Assembly: GCA_963849635.1 (NCBI GenBank)
Contig: CAWKIA010000003.1
Coordinates: 62,001 to 126,000 of the forward strand
Reading direction: 5' to 3'
DNA: 64,000 bases
Source of the DNA: CAVRUD01 sp963849635
Lineage (GTDB): Bacteria; Chloroflexota; Chloroflexia; Thermomicrobiales; UBA6265
Shown: one piece after another, positions 8,731 through 16,138 of the stretch
How the letters are laid out: every line of letters starts with the position of its first letter
How positions within the stretch are numbered: position 1 is the first letter of the stretch
Position numbers and translations under genes: made by a program
The notes under the pieces: model-generated
Databases searched by the model: none
Told to the model about the DNA's origin: nothing
The model's input: only the letters and a program-made list of their open reading frames with translations

Positions 8731-9811
8731 CTAGGCGAACGCGATCTGGGCGTTGGGATTGCCAAACACGACGTAGGCAAACCAGGTGGGGGCGAAGCGT
8801 TCGTCCTCATTCTCGGTTGTTGCACCCTTCAGACGCCGTTCTTGCATCGCCTCCGCCAACGTCTTCCCCTGAATCAGGTTCTGGTAGTAGGTTTCTGAGA
8901 CCTGCTTCCCGATGAGTCCAAGGACATTCCAGAGCGGAGCAACAGCAGGAGGAGCAACCCAGGGCTATAAAGGCGGTCGCCCAACTCTCAACGTCGAACT
9001 CGTCGGGTGTCCACTGGCTCCCTGCGGTCCGGCATGAGCTGAGGAAGACCAATGTCGGTTGCGTCAGACGGTCGAATTTGTCGTCGTCAAACGTCTGGCG
9101 GGCAATCGGGCGGTCCTGCAAAATGATCTGGTCAAGGTCGCCGTGCGCCGTGATATGGAGAATGCGTGGCTTCGGCTCGGCGAAGAGTCGCTTGAGGTCC
9201 GCGGCGCTAGTTCCCTCGAATCCGAGGTTTGGCATATTAGCTTTGAGGTTGCTGACCTCCGAGAGGAAGCCGCCCGGAAGCGGTTTCGCATGAACAGGAA
9301 TCGGAGGCACCGGCGCGGAAATGATATCGAACGACGTCATCTGGAAGGACTGAGGAAGTGGGTACGTCGGCCACCGCGCTATGGCGAATGAGGCGCCGAA
9401 CATATTCGCCCTGACCTGATCCGGAAGGTCGGGGTCTTGGGGCCAGATCAGTTCCCAGGGCAGATACGCGTTGACGCCGCAGATCGCAACGGAGGTGATC
9501 TCGTGGCGAAAGAGATAGTCGCTATAGAAGTCTTGGAACTCAGTCGTCATCTGGCCCCAAAGCGTCTCGCCGACGTCGCGAACGGCGGCTTCACGCGCGA
9601 TGGCGCCAGACGGAGGCTTCTTCAGATCGTCGCGTATGTCCTCCGCCAGGGCCGCCAAATCGGCTTTGGCGGACAGCGGGCCAAGGGGAACGGTCCTGCC
9701 GGCCAGTGGCCCCTTGGTTGGAGCGGCGAAGAGCTCTAGGCTACGATCCTGGACGGATCGGCGTACATCCAACGTTACGTCGGGTGGTTGAATCCCGCGG
9801 TCCAATCCCAT
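8731..9811 (-). pseudogene. CHAT-domain (caspase-like) protein, frameshifted
   Basis: The ATG at 9811 has a good GGGAGGA site 7 nt upstream. The first frame carries a caspase-HetF-associated-with-TPR (CHAT) peptidase domain. The catalytic His is H223 in HITAHG and the Cys is C260 in FLSSCRTA, both after a Trp/Pro-rich core (YLPWELIWP). The frame derails near 8955 in GGGTTGCT. The next frame continues with typical CHAT C-terminal sequence (APLWNVLGLIGKQVSETYYQ, then PTWFAYVVFGNP) to a stop at 8731. One missing base restores a protein of about 360 residues. CHAT proteases act in bacterial signalling, cell death and defence, often with TPR/STAND partners, and an XRE-STAND gene lies convergently 15 nt away. 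The function here is inference. Confidence 0.78.
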
Positions 9812-9875
9812 GGGGAAATCCTCCCGTGCATTCGCGACGCTAAGGCATATGTTCGTACGTCTAGTTGCCGAATCG

Positions 9876-10418
9876 CTAGGTCGGCCACGTGGAACATGGG
9901 CAGCCCCCGAATTCGCCTGCCAGCGTGGATACGATGACCGCCGTGGAACCGCTTCCGTTGTTGTGCAAGCTGTAAATCGCTCGTTCGATAAAGAGGGAGT
10001 CCCCTGCCTGTAGCGTCGCTTCGGTACCGCTGGTTATCTCCTCCGGCAATACGGCGCCGATTGTCGCGGCGCGAGAGACATAACCTGTGCCTTCGGTTAC
10101 CACGATCGTCAACTCTCCCCAGAGTACAGTCGCCGTCACAGGTTCGTTGTAGCAATCTTCGGGCACGCCATTTGGTTCGCCGGCTTCATGTGGCTGGAAC
10201 GTGAACCCGAAGAGGAACGACGTTCGCGAATCGACCTCGGCCGGATCTCCCCGAGCGAGAAGTTCCGAGCTGACGTCAGAGGTGAACTCAACCGGTGGTT
10301 GGGAGGGTGTACATAGGGCAGGGTGGTCCGCCTGGGCGCGGGCTCTGAAGGCGGATAGGCCGAGGGAAGCGAACAGGATCACGAGGAACAAGAGGATGGA
10401 AAGGGGTTTGCGATGCAT
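9876..10418 (-). CDS. Secreted cupin-like protein
   Basis: The start is the ATG at 10418, preceded by GAGGAGG at ideal distance. The frame is open upstream to 10646 without a site. The 180-residue product has a signal peptide (MHRKPLSILLFLVILFASLG, cleavage near RAQA) and a mature domain with a cupin-like pattern: GELTIVVTEG, then AGDSLFIERAIYSLHNNG, then AVIVSTLAG. Cupins are small beta-barrels, but the usual metal-binding His cluster is incomplete here (one His in SLHNNG), so a catalytic role cannot be claimed. It lies 64 nt upstream of the CHAT gene on the same strand and could be cotranscribed with it. Confidence 0.62.
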   Translation of the reverse strand: MHRKPLSILLFLVILFASLGLSAFRARAQADHPALCTPSQPPVEFTSDVSSELLARGDPAEVDSRTSFLFGFTFQPHEAGEPNGVPEDCYNEPVTATVLWGELTIVVTEGTGYVSRAATIGAVLPEEITSGTEATLQAGDSLFIERAIYSLHNNGSGSTAVIVSTLAGEFGGCPCSTWPT

Positions 10419-10730
10419 ACGAGAGACCTCCTCGGGGATGATGGAAAGAGGTGCGCCAACGTCGGCATAACTGGAACGACGAAGGAAAGCGTGACGGCCG
10501 AGCGACCTGTCATAAGATCGAGACGCAGCCGGGGCGGCGAAGTCGATCTGCGGATCGCGAGATTGCTCGCTCGATTTGGGATACTGGGGAACCTGTGTAC
10601 CGACTCTACGCCTTGGTGCGCTGTAGGACAAGCCCCCGAAGGTCACGTGAACGCCAGGTAGTTGTACAGATCGAAGGTGCTGAGGTGAGCGTCTAGGTCG
10701 AGGTGGTCCCGAGGATCGGAACGGGCTAAA
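10419..10730. other. Intergenic gap with possible promoter and a coding-like remnant
   Basis: On the minus strand TTGTCC (10631-10626), a 17-nt spacer and TAGAGT (10608-10603) form a possible promoter for the cupin-like gene. The stretch 10643-10730 reads, in a different frame from the upstream gene, as a coherent peptide ending STFDLYNYLAFT then a stop at 10643. It may be the true C-terminus of the 10731-11387 gene, lost by an indel near 10735. Confidence 0.35.
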
Positions 10731-11387
10731 TCAGGTCAAGCGCACGCCGAGTTGTCCGGAGAGCCAGGCGATGGTTGTTTGCGCGGTGACCGCCAGCCAG
10801 CCGGGGAGCGACACGGTGGTGCCAAAGGAAATAGTCACGTCGGCACTAATGTCGTACCAGAGCGCGGCCGGCGCGGCGCCCTGCGCGATCCGGCCGAACT
10901 CCTGCCAGAGCTGGCGACGCCGCGTCTCGGCCCCGACGACGGCGCGGGCGGCGAGGTCGGCGGCGGCAACGGCGATGTCGCCGCCGTAGTCGCGTTCGGA
11001 GCGGGGGCGGAGGCTGGCCGCCGTGCCGTCGATCAAGATGGTGGGACCCAAAATGGGCGCGGCGAGCGGTGCTTCCGAGTCGGTATCGGGCTCGGTCGGG
11101 TAACGGTCGACGACTTCGGCGAGGCGGGGAAGGAGGTACTGACAGTCGAGGAGGAGACGGTCGATCTCGCCGGCGATGGCCCCGATGCCGCCGAGGCCGG
11201 CAGGAGGAACTTGTCGGGCTTGATGCGTTTGATTGGTCCAGAGACGGGCGAGGTTGGCAAGCTGGATGGCAAGGGTGAAGGAGCGGTTGACGTCGATGAA
11301 GTCGATCGCCAGGACGTCGAGCGAGGAGTCACGTCCGCCTGGGGGCGCGGGCGGCAGGACGGAATGGTGTGTCTCGCTCGAGGTCAT
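10731..11387 (-). CDS. Hypothetical protein (218 aa)
   Basis: The ATG at 11387 is preceded by GAAGGAG with 8 nt spacing. The product starts with a Pro/Gly-rich flexible segment (VLPPAPPGGRDSS), followed by helical sequence (IDFIDVNRSFTLAIQLANLA), a middle part with conserved-looking acidic and Ala-rich helices, and an amphipathic C-terminus (PGWLAVTAQTTIAWLSGQLG). No signal peptide, clear transmembrane segment or catalytic motif is seen. I do not recognise the family. The stop at 10731 may be premature: the sequence just beyond it reads as coding in another frame to 10643. Confidence 0.6.
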   Translation of the reverse strand: MTSSETHHSVLPPAPPGGRDSSLDVLAIDFIDVNRSFTLAIQLANLARLWTNQTHQARQVPPAGLGGIGAIAGEIDRLLLDCQYLLPRLAEVVDRYPTEPDTDSEAPLAAPILGPTILIDGTAASLRPRSERDYGGDIAVAAADLAARAVVGAETRRRQLWQEFGRIAQGAAPAALWYDISADVTISFGTTVSLPGWLAVTAQTTIAWLSGQLGVRLT

Positions 11388-11937
11388 GACTTACTCCTTC
11401 AAGGGGCGGACGGGTGGTGGGCCAGCGCATTGGCCGGCCTAGTTGCGGCCGGGACGGCCCGCGCATGGCGTCCGTGTGGCTGTGGCTATTGAGTCGGGGT
11501 CAGTTCAACCTCGACCGCGACTACGACCCCGAGCAACCGGAGGCATTGGCGTGGCCGGGCGGACGGTGCGGATGTCAAACGGCCATCACAGGCATCGGGG
11601 TGCTCCTTTCGTAGACGGCGGCACTGGCCGCGAGGTTGATCAGCGGATGGTGGCGATCGGGTCATCGCCGCATCGAATGTGTCCCGGGCGGTCCCATGGA
11701 GGAGGATGCCGGCAAGGCTGCGGGATCGGCCGCGTTCCGGGACGAGTCCAGTGTGCATCCGAGCTGCAGCTGGGAAAATGCACATGGTCCACGCACTTCC
11801 CACACAATCGTCGGCGTTGCGCAGAAGACGCGAGTTCATGAGTCGGGGGGCGTGTCGATGTCGCCGTCAGGGCTTATCCTGCCGGATATGCAGTTCGGGT
11901 GGGACGAGCGGCGTGGGTCTTGAAAGGTGAGTCGGCG
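11388..11937. other. 550-nt divergent intergenic region
   Basis: This separates the divergent hypothetical gene (minus) and SDR gene (plus). It holds a CCGGCC/GGCCGG inverted repeat near 11432. On the minus strand an AAAGGAG site precedes a six-codon open frame (MPVMAV) near 11600. No convincing gene or promoter was found. Confidence 0.35.
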
Positions 11938-12738
11938 ATGACGGACGCGGCGAGACGCAAGACAGCCCTAGTAACCGGCGCCACCAGCGGGATCGGCTAC
12001 GAGTTCGCCAAGTTGCTGGCCAGAGATGGGTACGATCTGGTCCTGGCGGCCCGGAGTCAGGAACGCCTCGAGGCGGTCGCCGAAGAGCTGAGTACAGGGT
12101 TCGGACGGCGAGTCGAGACTGTCGCCGTGGATCTCGCCCGTGACGACGGAGCCGGAAAGGTCTTCCAGGCGGTTGATGACGCGAGTCTGGCTATCGATAT
12201 CCTGATCAATAATGCCGGCTATGCCGTCTACGGCCCCTTCAAAGATACCGACCTCGACATCGAAATACAGATGATGCACGTCAACATGCTCACGCTGACG
12301 ACCCTAACCAAGCGAGTCCTCCCCCTGATGCTCGGGCGGCGCTCGGGCAAGATCCTCAACGTCGCGTCGACTGCTTCCTTTCTGCCGGGTCCGCTGATGG
12401 CGGTCTACTACGCGTCCAAGGCCTATGTTCTGTCCTTCACCGAGGCTATCGCCGAGGAACTGCGCGACTCCGGGGTGACGGTGACGGCATTGTGTCCGGG
12501 GCCAACAGCGACCGGATTTCAGCACCGAGCGGCGATGGAGGAATCAAAGTCGGTCAAGGACCGCGAGATCATGGATGCCGCCGCCGTGGCCGCGATCGGC
12601 TACGAGGGCATGATGCAGGGCAAAGCGATCGTGATCCCCGGGCTACGCAACAAGCTAACAACTGAGGCGCCGCGCGTTCTGCCTCGCCGGGTGGTGACCC
12701 GGTTGGTCCGGCGGTCCCAGGAGCGGGTGGGGACGTAG
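11938..12738 (+). CDS. Short-chain dehydrogenase/reductase (SDR family)
   Basis: The ATG at 11938 follows AAAGGTGAG; the frame extends 13 codons upstream without a site. The 266-residue protein has the classical SDR fingerprints: cofactor motif VTGATSGIG near residue 13, NNAG near residue 90, the catalytic Ser in VASTASF and YxxxK in YYASKAY, and PG motif CPGPTATGF. The arrangement resembles the DltE-like/COG0300 group of NAD(P)-dependent oxidoreductases, cytosolic enzymes that reduce or oxidise small carbonyl/alcohol substrates. The substrate cannot be told. The gene is convergent with the cystathionine gamma-synthase-family gene, and the space between is filled by an inverted-repeat element. 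Confidence 0.88.
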   Translation: MTDAARRKTALVTGATSGIGYEFAKLLARDGYDLVLAARSQERLEAVAEELSTGFGRRVETVAVDLARDDGAGKVFQAVDDASLAIDILINNAGYAVYGPFKDTDLDIEIQMMHVNMLTLTTLTKRVLPLMLGRRSGKILNVASTASFLPGPLMAVYYASKAYVLSFTEAIAEELRDSGVTVTALCPGPTATGFQHRAAMEESKSVKDREIMDAAAVAAIGYEGMMQGKAIVIPGLRNKLTTEAPRVLPRRVVTRLVRRSQERVGT

Positions 12739-12740
12739 GG

Positions 12741-13009
12741 CCTCCGGCGTCCGGCGTCCGGCGTCCGGGGCGATTTGCTGTCGCCCCGCCCCACCCTGTC
12801 ATCCCGAGCCTGTCGAGAGATCTCGATCGAGGCGGAGTTCCGTTATTTCCGCCGAATCCGAGAGCATGAGACCGCGTTCTCGGATTCGGCGGCTTCCTCG
12901 CACCGATGTGCCCTTCTAGATCCCTCGACAAGCTCGGGATGACGGGAAAGCCGGCGCGGCACCGATACTTTTCGGACGCTGGACGCCGGACGCCGGACGC
13001 CGGACGCCG
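12741..13009. repeat. Nested inverted-repeat element (REP/MITE-like)
   Basis: Three pairs of inverted repeats are nested. The outer arms are short tandem repeats of GGCGTCC at 12741-12769 and their complement GGACGCC at 12973-13009. The middle arms are GTCATCCCGAGCCTGTCGAG (12798-12817) and its complement with one mismatch (12924-12943). The inner arms are a perfect 15-bp pair, CCGCCGAATCCGAGA (12849-12863) and its complement (12878-12892), with a 14-nt loop. It fills the convergent gap exactly, with no open frame, and could act as a bidirectional terminator or a mobile non-coding repeat. Confidence 0.75.
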
Positions 13010-13013
13010 AGCG

Positions 13014-14228
13014 CTAGCGGCTGCTCATCGCTGGCACGACCGCGTCGAGGGCCTGGCGAAGGTCGGCGATCAGGTCCACTTCGTGCTCGATGCCGACGGA
13101 GAGACGGACAAGATTGGCGGCGACCTCGGCGCCGGTGCCAGCGACGCTCAGGTGGGTCATCTGGCCGGGGTGCTCGATCAACGATTCGACGCCGCCCAGG
13201 CTCTCGGCCAGAGTAAAGAGCTTGGTCTTGGCGACCACCTCCATCGCCGCGTTGAACCCACCCCGGGTTGTGAACGACACCATCCCGGAGTAGCCGCGCA
13301 TCTGGCGGGCGGCGATGGCATGCCCGGGGTGCTCAGGCAGGCCCGGGTAGTAGACGTCCGCAACCGCATCGTGATTGCGGAGGAAGCGAGCGATGGCACT
13401 GGCGTTCGTGCTGTGGCGCTCCATGCGGACGCCCAGGGTCTTGATCCCGCGCAGGGTCAGCCAGCAATCGAACGGACCCGGCACGGCGCCGGCGGCGTTC
13501 TGGTGAAACTTAAGCGTGTCGTAGGTCTCCTGGTCGTTGCCAACAACGATCCCGCCGACAACATCTGAGTGACCGCCAATGTATTTGGTGGTCGAATGGA
13601 CCACGAAATCGGCGCCGGAGCCGAGGGGTTGTTGCAGATACGGCGAGGCAAAGGTGTTGTCGACGACAACGCGTGCGTTGGATCCCTTGGCGAGATCGGC
13701 CACACCGCGGATGTCGACGATCTTCAAGTAGGGATTGGTCGGCGTTTCGATCCAGATCAGCTTGGTCTCCGGGCGAATCCCGGCTTTGACCGCCGCCAGA
13801 TCGGTCATGTCGACCAGGCTGAAGCGGATGCCGTAGTTGGCCAGCACTCGGGCGACGAGCCGGTAAGTGCCGCCGTAGGAGTCGTCGGAGAGGAGGATGT
13901 GGTCCTCTGGGCGCAGGGTGTACTGCATCAGATTCTGGGTCGCGGCCAGACCGGACGAGTACGCCAGTGACCAGCGCCCGCCTTCGAGCGACGCCATCAC
14001 CGCCTGCAACGCCGTGCGGGTGGGATTGTCGGTGCGGGCGTACTCGTAGCCCTTGTGGACCCCGACCTGCTCCTGGGCGAAGGTACTCGTCTGGTAGATC
14101 GGCGTGATGACGGCACCGGTCGCCGGATCCGGCTCCTGGCCGACGTGGATCGCCCGAGTTTCGAAGGCTGCTGTGTAGTACGGGTTGCTCCGTGGCGTCT
14201 GATCGCCGTCGCCGTGGCCGTTGTCCAT
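13014..14228 (-). CDS. Cystathionine gamma-synthase/gamma-lyase family PLP enzyme
   Basis: The start is the ATG at 14228, five nt after GAGGAG. An upstream in-frame extension to 14279 lacks a site. The 404-residue protein is a Cys/Met-metabolism PLP enzyme: PIYQTSTF near the N-terminus, the YEYARTDNPTR motif, SSGLAA phosphate-binding loop, D190 in VVVDNTFASP, and PLP-binding Lys215 in HSTTKYIGGHSD. The family includes cystathionine gamma-synthase, gamma-lyase and homocysteine/methionine lyases; sequence alone does not separate them. A cystathionine beta-synthase gene occurs at 25524-27014, so a gamma-lyase role in reverse transsulfuration (homocysteine to cysteine) is the most economical reading. 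Confidence 0.87.
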   Translation of the reverse strand: MDNGHGDGDQTPRSNPYYTAAFETRAIHVGQEPDPATGAVITPIYQTSTFAQEQVGVHKGYEYARTDNPTRTALQAVMASLEGGRWSLAYSSGLAATQNLMQYTLRPEDHILLSDDSYGGTYRLVARVLANYGIRFSLVDMTDLAAVKAGIRPETKLIWIETPTNPYLKIVDIRGVADLAKGSNARVVVDNTFASPYLQQPLGSGADFVVHSTTKYIGGHSDVVGGIVVGNDQETYDTLKFHQNAAGAVPGPFDCWLTLRGIKTLGVRMERHSTNASAIARFLRNHDAVADVYYPGLPEHPGHAIAARQMRGYSGMVSFTTRGGFNAAMEVVAKTKLFTLAESLGGVESLIEHPGQMTHLSVAGTGAEVAANLVRLSVGIEHEVDLIADLRQALDAVVPAMSSR

Positions 14229-14357
14229 GGGTCTCCTCATGTGGTGGTCGCCAGACATTGCCCTGCGGATGAAGGGCATATTCTGGCGACCATGCTACCA
14301 CTCGACGATTTCACCGGGTTGGACAAGCGACTTGCGATTGCCGCGCCGATCTTCGAT

Positions 14358-15791
14358 CTAGGCGGACGCTGGTTCGCGTCCTGGAGTGGCGGCTCGCATT
14401 GGCGCTAGTGCCGGCGACTTACGCCGGAGAGCCAGCAGGAGAGCGCAACCCGTAACCGAGATGCCGACAGTTGCAAACATCGCGGCGTGGAACCCCTCGA
14501 TCGTGGCGATCGGGTTGCCCGACGGCGTGGTTGCCTCGCGGGCAGCCAGCACGCTGGCGAGGATAGCGACGCCGACCGATACCGCCATCTGCCGATTGGT
14601 GTGGAAGATCGCCGAAGCTCGCCCGAGATCACGCGGCGGCAACGTCGCGAATGCCACCACCTGGACGGTGATCACGAGGAGGCCGGCAGTGACTCCTCTT
14701 AGCGCCATCAGCCCTCGGATCGCCCAGAGGCTGGTATCGCGGTCGAGCAACAGAAAGGGGATTGCGGTGAGGGCGGTCCCGAGCATCCCGGAGGAAAGCA
14801 AGCGATGTGGCCCGATCCTGCGATAGTACCGATTCACGATCGGGGTCATTGCCGAGAGGGCAAGGGCCTGAGGAAAGGTGACCAGACCCGAGTCGAGTGC
14901 CGAGAGGCCCCGAATCTCCTGAAGGTAGATCGGAAGCACGAAGAGGACCCCAAGCAGGCTGGCGGTGGCCGCAAATGCAATCGCGGTTGAGGCCGCAAAG
15001 GTGGGGTCGGCCAGGAGACGCACATCGAGCATCGGCCGCGCAACCCGGCGCTCGACCACAATGAGCAGCACCAGCAGGACGAGGCCGAGAAAGCCCGGTC
15101 CCGCCACCTGCGGCGCATCCCAGCCTACCTGGGGCGCCTGCGACAGTGCGTAGACCAGCGTTGAGAACGATCCGGCGCAGAGGACAAGGCCCGCCGCGTC
15201 AAAGCGGCCACCGGGCTCCTCGGTATGCTCCTTCAGAACCCGCGCGGCGAGGACGAACGCGGCGATCCCGATTGGGATGTTGATCGCGAAGATCCAGCGC
15301 CAGCTCGCTGAGTCGACCAGAAATCCACCGACGATGGGGCCAAACGTCGGGGCGATTGCGGCCGGGACGACGACGACGGCCGACGCCCGGGCTCGCTCCG
15401 AAGGCGGAAATGCCCGGAAGAGCATCGCGGTGCCAACGGGAGTCATCATGCCGCCGCCGATTCCCTGAATCACCCGGAAGGCGACGAGCGACTCCACGTT
15501 CCACGCCAGGCCACAGAGCGCCGATCCGACGGTGAAGAGTGCCAGGGCCGCCAGGAAGATCCGCCTGGTGCCGAACCGGTCACCGACCCAACCGGACGCG
15601 GGAATGAGGACCGCGATTGCCAACAGGTAGGCGGTGACGATCCACTCCAGGGCGGCATGGCCGGCGTTGAACTCCCGCCCGAGGGCCGGGAGGGCGACGT
15701 AGACGACGGTCGTGTCGAGAAGTTCCATGAAGAGACTGATCACGAACACGATCGTGACGAGCCATTTGTAGGGAATGTTGGAGAGTCTCAT
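14358..15791 (-). CDS. MFS multidrug efflux transporter, DHA2 (EmrB/QacA) family
   Basis: The 477-residue protein is almost wholly hydrophobic, with about 14 predicted transmembrane helices. It has the DHA2 signature motifs: LDTTVVYVALP in helix 1, GWVGDRFGTRR in the loop after helix 2, and GPIVGGFLVD (motif C of drug/H+ antiporters) in helix 5. DHA2 pumps export drugs, dyes or other amphiphiles using the proton gradient. The tail is short and basic (LRRKSPALAP). The ATG at 15791 has only a modest upstream site (AAGGCACATCACC). It lies downstream of the 73-aa hypothetical and may be cotranscribed with it. No dedicated regulator is adjacent. Confidence 0.88.
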   Translation of the reverse strand: MRLSNIPYKWLVTIVFVISLFMELLDTTVVYVALPALGREFNAGHAALEWIVTAYLLAIAVLIPASGWVGDRFGTRRIFLAALALFTVGSALCGLAWNVESLVAFRVIQGIGGGMMTPVGTAMLFRAFPPSERARASAVVVVPAAIAPTFGPIVGGFLVDSASWRWIFAINIPIGIAAFVLAARVLKEHTEEPGGRFDAAGLVLCAGSFSTLVYALSQAPQVGWDAPQVAGPGFLGLVLLVLLIVVERRVARPMLDVRLLADPTFAASTAIAFAATASLLGVLFVLPIYLQEIRGLSALDSGLVTFPQALALSAMTPIVNRYYRRIGPHRLLSSGMLGTALTAIPFLLLDRDTSLWAIRGLMALRGVTAGLLVITVQVVAFATLPPRDLGRASAIFHTNRQMAVSVGVAILASVLAAREATTPSGNPIATIEGFHAAMFATVGISVTGCALLLALRRKSPALAPMRAATPGREPASA

Positions 15792-15831
15792 GGTGATGTG
15801 CCTTGAGCGAGGAACTGGTGCGCTTGGGCCG

Positions 15832-16053
15832 TTAGGCCGATCGCCGGTTCAGACCCGAGAGATGTGCAAGCCAGTTCGCGATGGACATAGGTGCGAGCGA
15901 GATGCGACGGTGCGAATCAACGGGCGTTGCTGCCTCCCGGACCGGGTCAGTCACGGTAAGGTGCGATGTCTGACGCGCGGCGATGTGGGCGTGCCAGATG
16001 CTCAGCGTCAGGTCGCGAGAACGAATCTGTGTACCGTGCAGTGGGGTGATCAT
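15832..16053 (-). CDS. Hypothetical 73-aa protein
   Basis: A 74-codon frame from an ATG at 16053 has a GAAGAG-type ribosome-binding site about 6 nt upstream and about two thirds G/C at third codon positions. It sits in a same-strand gap between the metallopeptidase and efflux genes (about 85 and 40 nt spacing). The product has no signal peptide, membrane segment or known motif; segments include LSIWHAHIAARQTSH and SIANWLAHLSGLNRR. A short chance open frame cannot be excluded. The remainder of the 15792-16138 gap shows nothing else. Confidence 0.4.
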   Translation of the reverse strand: MITPLHGTQIRSRDLTLSIWHAHIAARQTSHLTVTDPVREAATPVDSHRRISLAPMSIANWLAHLSGLNRRSA

Positions 16054-16138
16054 TGGAGTCTCTTCTTTCTTGGTCCGTCATGGTGACGTGACGGGAACGC
16101 CCGGCAACGTCACAGAAGATGAGCGGTAGGTGATGCCG

